Shown in pieces: positions 8,609 to 14,633 of a DNA stretch of 20,814 nucleotides; positions within the stretch are counted from its first letter, which is position 1, and every line of letters starts with the position of its first letter. Under the pieces are notes generated by a model, which made no database searches, had not been told where the DNA came from, and saw only the letters and a program-made list of their open reading frames with translations. The translations under genes and the position numbers were made by a program. Source of the stretch: a virus; the IMG/VR virus record IMGVR_UViG_3300027987_000091, positions 1 to 20,814 of that record, one strand, 5' to 3'.

Positions 8609-9541
8609 ATGCCACTAACATTATCTAATTCAAATTACGGCGGAGAGGTTGCGGATAAAATTTTCCTTAACCTTGGTTTAGGCAATGAGATTGCCGAAAA
8701 AGTCATAGCCGAAATGGTAACTGATGTTGCCGGAGATTACAGTATGCCAAATATGGAGGGAACTGAAAAACCTTTTGGCGTGTATACAGAGGAAGTGCCC
8801 ACTACTGATACAGAAACCATAACATACGGAGAGCGAAAGTTATCAATGGCTAAGTCAACTATTTGGCTTACTTTTAACCCAGATAATTTTCATGGAACAA
8901 TTTGGAAGAAATGGCAATCTGTAGGTGATTTCACAAATCTACAAATGAACACTCAATTTGTAAGTGCGCTACTTGAAGTACTTATGCAAAAAGCCGGAAA
9001 TCATTATTCTGCCTTGTGCTTCCAAGCTGATACTAGTTTGGCTCCTGGAACAAGAATGCATTATTTTGACGGTTGGGTAACTCGTGCTATTGCTGATGCA
9101 AATGTAATCAAGCCTGATCCGCTTGGCGATATCAATAGTAATAACTTTGCTTCGATTCTTGCAGCATTTTGGCAAGCTATACCTAACCATCTTTTATTTG
9201 ATGATGATTTCACAGCTAAGGTTAGTTTAGCAGATTGGAAAATTATGCAGATCGCCAATACTGAGTTAACTAAAAACTTTGCCGGAATATTGGGAGCTGA
9301 TTTAAAAGATGCTAAATATTTGACGCAAAAAATGATTCCTTTTGAAGGAATGAAGCAGAATTATATTTTAGGAGCTAAGTCTGACAACCTACATGCAGGT
9401 TTCTGGATGCCTCTTGAAAGTGAGAGTATGATCATCGACAAACTTGCTCCTCATTCTAAAAAATGGGGTATGCGACTTGATGTAAAAATCGATGCTAATT
9501 ACGCGCTTCCAAAAGAAGTTGTGTTATATGAACCCGCTTAA
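8609..9541 (+). CDS. Major capsid protein (putative)
   Basis: A 310-residue soluble protein directly after the prohead protease, with a strong ribosome site. Its sequence shows an N-terminal arm, an Asp/Thr-rich beta segment (about 55-85), a Trp-containing region (about 88-105), long helices in the middle (about 110-140 and 175-225) and a beta-rich C-terminus ending VVLYEPA. Length and layout suit an HK97-fold capsid protein, and Bacteroidetes phages have capsid proteins of about this size at this locus. No motif is diagnostic by eye, so the call rests on position after the protease, size, strong translation signal and general composition. No processing site can be named. Confidence 0.75.
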   Translation: MPLTLSNSNYGGEVADKIFLNLGLGNEIAEKVIAEMVTDVAGDYSMPNMEGTEKPFGVYTEEVPTTDTETITYGERKLSMAKSTIWLTFNPDNFHGTIWKKWQSVGDFTNLQMNTQFVSALLEVLMQKAGNHYSALCFQADTSLAPGTRMHYFDGWVTRAIADANVIKPDPLGDINSNNFASILAAFWQAIPNHLLFDDDFTAKVSLADWKIMQIANTELTKNFAGILGADLKDAKYLTQKMIPFEGMKQNYILGAKSDNLHAGFWMPLESESMIIDKLAPHSKKWGMRLDVKIDANYALPKEVVLYEPA

Positions 9542-9544
9542 TCG

Positions 9545-9551
9545 AAAGGAG
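9545..9551 (+). promoter_or_regulatory. Shine-Dalgarno for the signal-peptide gene
   Basis: AAAGGAG lies six bases before the ATG at 9558, in a 16-base gap after the capsid stop. It supports expression of the small secreted-type protein and its chosen start. Confidence 0.6.
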
Positions 9552-9557
9552 TAAAAA

Positions 9558-9986
9558 ATGAAAAGATTATTATCATTAATAGTTCTTATTGCATTTGCGT
9601 TAACAGTTAGCGCACAGCAATATAAGTACACTTTTGCAACTGATACTGTTCAAGGTGATACAACCTATTACCCATCGAGTAATTCAGCACCGGAAGTATT
9701 ACGACCTTCATACGGTTTAAAATCAAGTATTACAACTGGTGTTGTATCGTTTACTTTCACCCATACTGATATTGCGGATTCATTAGCATTTGCAGGGATT
9801 GAAGGTAGTAATGATGCAAGTAATTGGACTTCATTGTCTACATTAGCAGCAACAAGTACAGACGGCACGAGTACTATTAATACAAGTACACCTTTGCTTT
9901 GGCTGTATTATAGAGTAAGGCTTTCTTGTGCTTCAGGTGATACGGTTAAAATAACCAGTCCTACGTTAATTTATAAGGAGGATTAG
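9558..9986 (+). CDS. Small protein with Sec signal peptide, capsid module
   Basis: A 142-residue protein that begins with a textbook Sec signal: MKR, a hydrophobic core at about residues 4-17, and a signal-peptidase-I site VSA before Gln20 (no lipobox Cys). The mature part of about 123 residues is Thr/Ser-rich and beta-structured. Residues about 78-130 carry a GSNDASNW loop and a YYRVRLS strand, the pattern of small beta-sandwich modules frequent in phage surface and tail proteins. It lies between the capsid and tail-tube genes with its own strong ribosome site. A secreted protein inside a head operon is odd: it could be a capsid decoration exposed at lysis, or a periplasmic/outer-surface protein acting on the host (for example superinfection exclusion). 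Signal peptide: clear. Function: unknown. Confidence 0.7.
   Translation: MKRLLSLIVLIAFALTVSAQQYKYTFATDTVQGDTTYYPSSNSAPEVLRPSYGLKSSITTGVVSFTFTHTDIADSLAFAGIEGSNDASNWTSLSTLAATSTDGTSTINTSTPLLWLYYRVRLSCASGDTVKITSPTLIYKED
9975..9981 (+). promoter_or_regulatory. Shine-Dalgarno for the tail-tube-like gene
   Basis: AAGGAGG lies eight bases before the ATG at 9990 and inside the last codons of the upstream gene. It is another strong site in a window where most starts lack one. Confidence 0.65.
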
Positions 9987-9989
9987 ATT

Positions 9990-10544
9990 ATGGCTTGCAA
10001 AATTGATAGAGGTAGCGCGTTTGATTGCGCTACTTTAACACAAGGGGGAGTTAAGGATTATTTCTATTTGATCAATAAGGAGGATTTTGACGCAAATCAA
10101 TTACTTACTATTGACGCAACATCAAAGGAGATAACCGCGTTAACCCTTGCTTCAGGAACACAGGGGTATAAGTTCATGGCTCCGAAAGGGTCATTACATA
10201 TATTACCTACTGGTATTCAGAGAAAGACAAATTCTTTAGGAGGGTTCGATCATTCTCTAGATGTTAGAATTACTGACACTTCACAACTTTCTATTGAGAA
10301 TTTGGAGAAATTACAATTTCAGAAAGTTGTTGCTATTGTTCCGTTATTAAACGGTAAGTTTAAATTATACGGTCGCAATGTAGGGTTAAGAATGGATGTG
10401 TTTGAAATTATGGATGCTGACCCAGACACAGCCGGAACAGCTCATTTAGTTTTGGCAGCACCGGACGATCCACCAGAAGTGCACAATCCTATTATTATTA
10501 GCTCAGATTTTGACATTACAACCCTAGATACACCAGCGGCGTAA
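9990..10544 (+). CDS. Major tail (tube) protein-like
   Basis: A 184-residue protein starting MACKIDRGSAFDC with a strong ribosome site. Residues about 35-125 alternate strands and turns. Residues about 104-130 (LEKLQFQKVVAIV, then an NGKFKLYGRNVGLR turn) match the pattern of Bacteroidetes-phage tail tube proteins, where a K-x-K-L-Y-G strand precedes a Gly-Leu turn. The acidic C-terminal end is probably flexible. Tube proteins polymerise around the tape measure to form the tail. The strong ribosome site fits a high-copy virion protein. An alternative is a head decoration or connector protein; tube is preferred from the strand pattern and the two small ORFs that follow, where tail-assembly chaperones often lie. 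Confidence 0.55.
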   Translation: MACKIDRGSAFDCATLTQGGVKDYFYLINKEDFDANQLLTIDATSKEITALTLASGTQGYKFMAPKGSLHILPTGIQRKTNSLGGFDHSLDVRITDTSQLSIENLEKLQFQKVVAIVPLLNGKFKLYGRNVGLRMDVFEIMDADPDTAGTAHLVLAAPDDPPEVHNPIIISSDFDITTLDTPAA

Positions 10545-10726
10545 TGAGTTTTAAAATTGAAAATCAGATAATAACTGTAAAAGGTAAAGCTGTTGAGTTT
10601 GACAGCTTGCCTTTACATATTCAAGAATCATTAATAAATAGTTCAAAAAATGGAAACAAAAACACAAAACCAAAATCCAATACAAACAGAAAAAAAACAA
10701 GCTCAAAAAATACAGAAAGTAAATAA
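10544..10726 (+). CDS. Small hypothetical protein, possible tail-assembly chaperone part 1
   Basis: A 60-residue ORF whose ATG overlaps the previous stop (TAATG). The first 36 residues look like a folded beta/alpha unit; the rest is Lys/Asn/Ser/Thr-rich and low in complexity. The last 77 bases overlap the next ORF, which is in the +1 frame relative to this one. Placement right after a tube-like gene resembles the G / G-T chaperone pair of other long-tailed phages. It may equally be an independent small gene. Confidence 0.45.
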   Translation: MSFKIENQIITVKGKAVEFDSLPLHIQESLINSSKNGNKNTKPKSNTNRKKTSSKNTESK

Positions 10727-10976
10727 ACCGGATTACGACGAATATTGTCGCTTGAAGTTTATGAAGATTGATGGGGCTATATTAAATGATCAAAAAGAAA
10801 AAGAATTTCAGCAACTTGAAAAATCAATTCTTGCCTGTGATGGGAAAAAACCAAAAATCAGTACAACTAGGTCATTTGGTATGAGTGAAATTAAACTTGT
10901 TAAAGATGTTCCTGTTCCTGAAGAGGTTTATGAGTTTGTGAAAAACAACGCTAAAGACGTTAAAAAATACTTTTAA
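10650..10976 (+). CDS. Hypothetical protein, possible tail-assembly chaperone part 2
   Basis: A 108-residue ORF beginning inside the preceding ORF in another frame and ending at TAATG with the portal gene. Residues 1-25 are Gln/Lys/Asn-rich and low in complexity, as expected if this stretch is only an overlap zone. Residues about 28-108 look folded (charged helix about 38-62, C-terminal helix about 88-108). It may start at 10650, or be reached from the 60-residue ORF by a frameshift in the A-rich overlap, which includes eight A at 10690-10697. I do not recognise the family. Confidence 0.5.
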   Translation: METKTQNQNPIQTEKKQAQKIQKVNKPDYDEYCRLKFMKIDGAILNDQKEKEFQQLEKSILACDGKKPKISTTRSFGMSEIKLVKDVPVPEEVYEFVKNNAKDVKKYF

Positions 10977-12352
10977 TGAGAACCGACATATCAACTATAA
11001 AACAGTATGAAGATAATTTAATTGACAGTGATTTAAAAGTTGCTGTCAATTCTATTCAGAGAACATTGTTTGTTGAGAGAATGTGTGTTAACACTTCATT
11101 CCCTGTCAACTTAATAATTCCTTATGATAATGATAATCTTTATCCGAACAAGGTAAAATCAATATCCCAAAGGTCAGGAACGACAATGAGCGCAATCGGT
11201 GTATTATCTTCATTTATATCCGGCGATGGATTCCCTCAGATGAAAACAATTGTAAATTCAGAAGGCCAAACGCTTTGGGATATATGCCGCTTTATAGCTG
11301 ATAGTAAAAGTATGTTCAAAGGGTTTGCGCTTCATTTTAACTATAATATTTTCGGTCAGATAACCGAGATAAACCAGATTAATTTTGAGACAATAAGACT
11401 GTATAAAGATTTGTACAGATATGTATATAATCCTGACTGGTCAAATAGTTATCATTACAAAAACAAAGAAACAATTTACAACCCTTTCTTTCCTGAGAAT
11501 GTTGTTAATGAAATAAAAGAATGCGGTGGAATTGATAAGTATAAAGGACAAATTTACTACTGGATTCCAAACCAGAAGGATTATTACACGACATGTAATT
11601 TTGATAGTGTTCTGGACGATGCACAATTTGAAGCTGAGGCAAAGTTATATTCTTTAAGTTCTATCCAAAATGATTATGCTTTAAGCGGAATTATTTCTTA
11701 TCCTAAGAATATTGAAACGAATGACGGAAAAGAAAGTGTAAAAAAAGAATTAAAAGGAGATACCGGATCAGGGAACGCCGGAGGCGTTAGGGTTATACCC
11801 ACGCCTTTTACAGATGAGTTTAAAGATTGGAAATGGTTTACACCTATATCCAGAAATAATATTGACAGCCTACACACTAATCAAATTGAAAGGGCTAAGT
11901 TTAATATTTACGCAGCTTTTAGAATACCGCCAATTCTGGCTGGAGTTTCAAAAGACGGTATGTTTAATGAATCTTCTTTTGCGGATGCTTTTAATTACTA
12001 CAATGCTTCGACAGAGACAGAAAGAAAAGAAGTTGAAAGTGAACTAAATAAAATTATTTCGAAAAGCATTTGGGCCGGTATCGGAGAAATACAAATACAG
12101 GCTAAAAATTACGTTACAAGGGAAAGTAAAAATTCTCAGCCTGTAGCAAGTGAAGAGCCACAAGCACAAACAAACAGCACCTTAACAAACTTAACAGGCC
12201 GTCAATTACAGGGTGTTTTTAGAATAACAAGAAAGTATAAAAAAGGCGAGCTTACAAAAGATCAAGCCGGAATAATGCTAAAAGATGGCTTCGGGTTTAA
12301 TGATGAGCAAATAGAATCTTGGTTGATTAACGATGATGAGGAGGTTGTATAA
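10976..12352 (+). CDS. Portal protein
   Basis: The 458-residue protein has portal hallmarks. Residues about 50-80 hold a YDNDNLYPN motif followed by a Ser-Gly-Thr segment and FISGDGF, an N-terminal pattern I associate with portals of Bacteroidetes phages. Residues about 295-350 hold the conserved portal segment FRIPPILAGVSKDGMFNESS, then an alternating aromatic helix and E-x-E-x-x-L-N-K-I-I. Residues about 380-458 are a variable tail with a helical end. Portals form the dodecameric ring through which DNA enters and to which the tail joins. It shares TAATG boundaries with the genes on both sides. Position after capsid and tube genes is unusual. Confident call. Confidence 0.8.
   Translation: MRTDISTIKQYEDNLIDSDLKVAVNSIQRTLFVERMCVNTSFPVNLIIPYDNDNLYPNKVKSISQRSGTTMSAIGVLSSFISGDGFPQMKTIVNSEGQTLWDICRFIADSKSMFKGFALHFNYNIFGQITEINQINFETIRLYKDLYRYVYNPDWSNSYHYKNKETIYNPFFPENVVNEIKECGGIDKYKGQIYYWIPNQKDYYTTCNFDSVLDDAQFEAEAKLYSLSSIQNDYALSGIISYPKNIETNDGKESVKKELKGDTGSGNAGGVRVIPTPFTDEFKDWKWFTPISRNNIDSLHTNQIERAKFNIYAAFRIPPILAGVSKDGMFNESSFADAFNYYNASTETERKEVESELNKIISKSIWAGIGEIQIQAKNYVTRESKNSQPVASEEPQAQTNSTLTNLTGRQLQGVFRITRKYKKGELTKDQAGIMLKDGFGFNDEQIESWLINDDEEVV
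12338..12344 (+). promoter_or_regulatory. Shine-Dalgarno for the connector gene
   Basis: GAGGAGG lies seven bases before the ATG at 12352 and within the last codons of the portal gene. It may be partly a by-product of the acidic C-terminus it encodes (DDEE). Confidence 0.45.
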
Positions 12353-12870
12353 TGGCTGAAACTCAATTAATAACAATAGCTGATCTTTCAATATACAGAA
12401 AGATTGATCCTAAGTTCGATCAAACTAGATTTAACTCTTTTGTTAACTCAGTTCAAAGGAATAATCTCCGTGACTTATTCGGGGATGCTCTTTACTATGC
12501 TTTTATGAATGATGATAGAACAAGCGGAGTTTATAAAGTTTTACTGGATGGTGAATCATACACATACAATAGTAACACTATTCAGTATTACGGATTAAAG
12601 CCGGCTTTATGTTTTTGGGTTCTCGCTTTAATTGCTCGTGAGAGCGATATGTATTTAAGTGGTTACGGTGCTATACAGTTTATGGATAATGTACAGCAGC
12701 AATTCACAGGATCAAAACAAAAAGAAATAATTGCAGCCGGATATAACGAACAGGCCGAAAAATACGCAAACGACATAAAACAATATTTAAACGAAAAATA
12801 TACAAATTATCCGCTTTGGGATTTCAAACCTGAATCGAATGAAAGTAGTTTCACAACATTTAAAATTTAA
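12352..12870 (+). CDS. Putative head-tail connector (adaptor) protein
   Basis: A 172-residue mainly helical protein immediately after the portal (TAATG overlap). It resembles the gp6-like / DUF6712-type adaptors of Bacteroidetes phages: an N-terminal segment on ITIADL and dispersed hydrophobics, RNNLRDLFGDALYY at residues about 35-50, a central YYGLKPALCFWVLALIARES helix and a Tyr/Trp-rich end (NYPLWDF). Such adaptors bind the portal ring and seal the head for tail joining. Position after the portal agrees. The family name is from pattern memory, not a search. Confidence 0.6.
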   Translation: MAETQLITIADLSIYRKIDPKFDQTRFNSFVNSVQRNNLRDLFGDALYYAFMNDDRTSGVYKVLLDGESYTYNSNTIQYYGLKPALCFWVLALIARESDMYLSGYGAIQFMDNVQQQFTGSKQKEIIAAGYNEQAEKYANDIKQYLNEKYTNYPLWDFKPESNESSFTTFKI

Positions 12871-12875
12871 AAATC

Positions 12876-13142
12876 ATGGGTACGTTTTTTAAAAAAATAG
12901 GCGGTTGGTTGGCTGGGATGGCTTTGCCTTACGCGATAAGATTAATTAGTAAAAGTCCTGGCAAAATCGGGGTTGCTGTAAAAGAATCCATTGAGGTTTA
13001 CGACGTAATTAAAGACAAATCAAAAGACGGTGTGATTGATGTTAAAGATTTGAAAGATATTACGCCCGAAGTGATTGAGGCTTTTGTTGCAATATTCGGA
13101 TTATTTAACAAAAAAGTTGAAATTAAAGTGAAAAAAGAGTAG
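12876..13142 (+). CDS. Small protein with EF-hand-like loop
   Basis: An 88-residue protein, last of the head operon. Residues 1-25 are amphipathic or weakly hydrophobic (FKKIGGWLAGMALPYAIRLI) and residues 66-78 are hydrophobic (VIEAFVAIFGLF). Between them residues 47-58 read DKSKDGVIDVKD, an almost perfect EF-hand/dockerin calcium loop (D1, S3, D5, G6, I8, D9, with D for E at 12). It might bind calcium, or be a small membrane-associated protein. A holin role is possible from location and weak hydrophobicity but the segments are short for membrane spans. A terminator follows 44 bases downstream. Function unknown. Confidence 0.6.
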   Translation: MGTFFKKIGGWLAGMALPYAIRLISKSPGKIGVAVKESIEVYDVIKDKSKDGVIDVKDLKDITPEVIEAFVAIFGLFNKKVEIKVKKE

Positions 13143-13185
13143 TTTTGTGTTGATATTTTCATGTGATTATTTTTTTAAAGTTTTG

Positions 13186-13213
13186 CCCGATAGAGAGATT
13201 TATCGGGTTTTTT
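13186..13213 (+). terminator. Intrinsic terminator, end of head operon
   Basis: CCCGATA (13186-13192) and TATCGGG (13201-13207) make a perfect seven-base stem with an eight-base loop, followed by six T (13208-13213). It separates the head operon from the methyltransferase transcription unit and shows that the open frame running back through it before 13267 is not coding. Confidence 0.85.
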
Positions 13214-13214
13214 G

Positions 13215-13245
13215 TTTGTATATTAATAACAAAGTGTTATATTTG
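13215..13245 (+). promoter_or_regulatory. Promoter P1 for the methyltransferase/cassette block
   Basis: TTTG (13215-13218), 19 bases, then TATATTTG (13238-13245) is a full match to the Bacteroidetes TTTG / TAnnTTTG consensus. It lies between a terminator and the methyltransferase ATG at 13267. The whole element (13216-13246) recurs with one extra base and three substitutions at 14656-14687, upstream of the recombination operon. Confidence 0.7.
13226..13240. promoter_or_regulatory. 15-base inverted repeat operator, copy 1
   Basis: ATAACA-AAG-TGTTAT is a perfect inverted repeat with six-base arms and a three-base spacer. It sits between the -33 and -7 promoter elements and overlaps the start of the -7, where a dimeric repressor would block polymerase. 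The same 15 bases occur at 14667-14681 in the equivalent place. Confidence 0.6.
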
Positions 13246-13266
13246 TGTAAACAAAATGATAATGAT

Positions 13267-13887
13267 ATGAAAATACTTATATGTTTTGCAGGAATTGGAG
13301 GTGAATCCGAGTTATGTGATGATGTAAATAATAATATTACACATATTGAAATCGACCAGAAAATAGCTCAAAAGCTAATTGATCGTAAAAAAAATAGAAC
13401 AATTATAATAGGAGATGCGGTTGATTATCTACTTAACAACTATTATAAATATGATTTTATTTGGCTTTCTCCAATGTGCCAGGCAAATAGTAGAATGATA
13501 CGTTCAGGCAAGAACAGGAAACATAGATTACCGGATTTATTACTATATGAATTAAAAATTTGGCTTGATTACAATTATGATGGGTATTACGTAATTGAAA
13601 ACGTAATACCTTACTACAAACCAGTAATTGAACCAACCGCAAAAATAGGAAGGCATTTGTTTTGGTCAAATTTTGAAATATCAGAAGATTTTAAAATTAA
13701 ACAACCTAAAGATTTTATAAATAAAACAACCACAAAAGGATCAGAAGAATTAAAAAACTGGCTAGGAATACATTACAAAGGAAATTTATATTATAACGGA
13801 AATCACAACCCTGGACAAGTTCTTGCAAATTGTGTTCATCCGCTTTTAGGGTTACATGTATTTAATTGTTATTTAAAAACTTTATAA
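13267..13887 (+). CDS. Compact cytosine-C5 DNA methyltransferase
   Basis: A 206-residue protein, taken from the ATG at 13267 because the frame upstream runs through a terminator and promoter. C5-methyltransferase motifs appear in order: motif I FAGIGG (7-12), motif II-like HIEID (26-30), motif III-like GDA (49-51), motif IV SPMCQ with catalytic Cys71, motif VI ENV (111-113), a GRHLFW segment (128-133) in the motif VIII region, and motif X-like PGQVLANCVHPLL (182-194). Such enzymes methylate cytosine C5; in a phage this usually protects against restriction. The usual PPCQ is PMCQ here, and 206 residues leaves little room for a target-recognition domain. No partner endonuclease is visible. It is the first gene after promoter P1. 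The family is clear; activity and target site are unknown. Confidence 0.8.
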   Translation: MKILICFAGIGGESELCDDVNNNITHIEIDQKIAQKLIDRKKNRTIIIGDAVDYLLNNYYKYDFIWLSPMCQANSRMIRSGKNRKHRLPDLLLYELKIWLDYNYDGYYVIENVIPYYKPVIEPTAKIGRHLFWSNFEISEDFKIKQPKDFINKTTTKGSEELKNWLGIHYKGNLYYNGNHNPGQVLANCVHPLLGLHVFNCYLKTL

Positions 13888-13889
13888 AA

Positions 13890-14114
13890 ATGAAAATAAA
13901 CTACAAAACACAACACGAGATCATTCAAAAGATTCACGAGAAAGCAGAGGATTTAGAAGGATTCAAAGAAATTGAGTTCGAGTATGAAAATTACTCTGTT
14001 TGGGCTTACGTTGATTGTGGAGAGATCGAGGTTGAACCAGGGGATTACGACACAGAAACGGTTATTAAAAAAGAAATTGAAATTATTGAATTAGATATTG
14101 ATGAGATTTTATAA
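13890..14114 (+). CDS. Small acidic protein, first cassette-like ORF
   Basis: A 74-residue protein starting two bases after the methyltransferase stop. I chose the ATG at 13890 over an in-frame start at 13866 that overlaps the methyltransferase. It is very acidic: about 22 Asp/Glu against 7 Lys and no Arg. A helix (about 8-22) is followed by strands (about 28-40) and an acidic C-terminus. No family recognised; small acidic phage proteins of this shape are common and mostly uncharacterised. Its TAA stop forms the TAAC that opens the palindromic element at 14110-14236, as in integron cassettes where the stop codon overlaps attC. Confidence 0.6.
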   Translation: MKINYKTQHEIIQKIHEKAEDLEGFKEIEFEYENYSVWAYVDCGEIEVEPGDYDTETVIKKEIEIIELDIDEIL

Positions 14115-14236
14115 CGTATGGCGGTATGAAACTAAGCGGTGAACGGTATGCGAATGTATCAACCGCTAAGAACTTAAAGCGAGTAGTGAACTTGCAAATA
14201 GCCCTACCCCGCTTTGTTTTATGACCGCTTGTTATA
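14110..14236 (+). other. attC-like imperfect palindrome, site A
   Basis: TATAAC (14110-14115) pairs with GTTATA (14231-14236). After a five-base spacer on the left and two on the right, GCGGTAT (14121-14127) pairs with ATGACCGC (14221-14228) with one extrahelical G. The interior has two further hairpins: AGCGGT/ACCGCT (14135-14140 / 14162-14167) and AAAGCG/CGCTTT. Nested outer and inner arms with unequal spacers, one unpaired base, a variable centre, total length 127, the gene stop in the first TAAC and the next ORF after the last GTTATA are attC traits. The right spacer is shorter than the canonical five to six bases and the R box GTTATAC is off GTTRRRY. No integrase is in the window. An mRNA or terminator structure is an alternative. 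Confidence 0.45.
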
Positions 14237-14271
14237 CCTAGTTTTTGGCGGTGGGATAAAAACAATTGATT

Positions 14272-14484
14272 ATGACCAAAGAAAAAGATTTTATAAGAGA
14301 GTTGACTGCTCTGATGGAGAAATACGAAGTTGAGATGTATATTGAAATTGACCAAGATTATACAGGCGTACAATGTGTTGAACTTAGATTTGATACAAAA
14401 GATACTTGTGGCAACTTAGTATTCACTGGGTGGGATAGAAATGTAGATGCTAATATGATACGCGCGGAGGCAAATGAAGCCTAA
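14272..14484 (+). CDS. Small hypothetical protein, second cassette-like ORF
   Basis: A 70-residue protein; the ATG at 14272 is preferred to the in-frame TTG at 14266. Mildly acidic, with an N-terminal helix (about 4-18), a strand pair (about 20-40, reading EMYIEID and VELRFD) and a short C-terminal helix, so probably a small alpha/beta fold. It begins 35 bases after attC-like site A, and its TAA stop forms the TAAC opening site B. I do not recognise the family. ORF plus palindrome form the second cassette-like unit. Confidence 0.55.
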   Translation: MTKEKDFIRELTALMEKYEVEMYIEIDQDYTGVQCVELRFDTKDTCGNLVFTGWDRNVDANMIRAEANEA

Positions 14485-14605
14485 CGGTTTGCATAAGATT
14501 AGTTACGTGTTTGATGAACGACTTTTCGCAAACCACTAAAGTTTATTAATAGTAGATAAATTAAATAACCCAACAACGCAGCAATTAATTTTATGCGTTG
14601 TTATA
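14482..14605 (+). other. attC-like imperfect palindrome, site B
   Basis: TAAC (14482-14485) pairs with GTTA (14600-14603). After a five-base spacer on the left and three on the right, 14491-14504 pairs with 14583-14596 over 14 positions with two G-T mismatches (perfect core GCATAA / TTATGC). It opens with the upstream stop codon, as site A does, and ends with the same GTTATA. Sites A and B share architecture but almost no internal sequence, as expected for attC sites. Two competing local hairpins exist: GGTTTGC/GCAAACC (14486-14492 / 14528-14534) and a perfect nine-base AACAACGCA/TGCGTTGTT (14572-14580 / 14594-14602), so an mRNA stability or termination role is possible. From 14485 to 14713 there is no other gene. 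Confidence 0.45.
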
Positions 14606-14633
14606 AAACGTTTTTGAGCTATTTAATTTTTTT

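Noticed and set aside
11814-12047. 77-aa + strand ORF inside the portal gene
   Set aside because: Out-of-frame shadow within a well-supported portal coding region.
13147-13266. N-terminal extension of the methyltransferase ORF back to 13147
   Set aside because: The stretch contains a perfect intrinsic terminator (13186-13213) and a full promoter (13215-13245); conserved motif I begins right after the ATG at 13267.
14083-14373. 96-aa ORF on the minus strand
   Set aside because: It spans the attC-like palindrome and overlaps ends of two + strand ORFs; no ribosome site, and all other genes are on +.
14594-14615. Site B right-hand hairpin as an intrinsic terminator
   Set aside because: The nine-base stem is good, but the T-run (14611-14615) is eight bases away and only five long; termination remains possible but is not supported enough to list.
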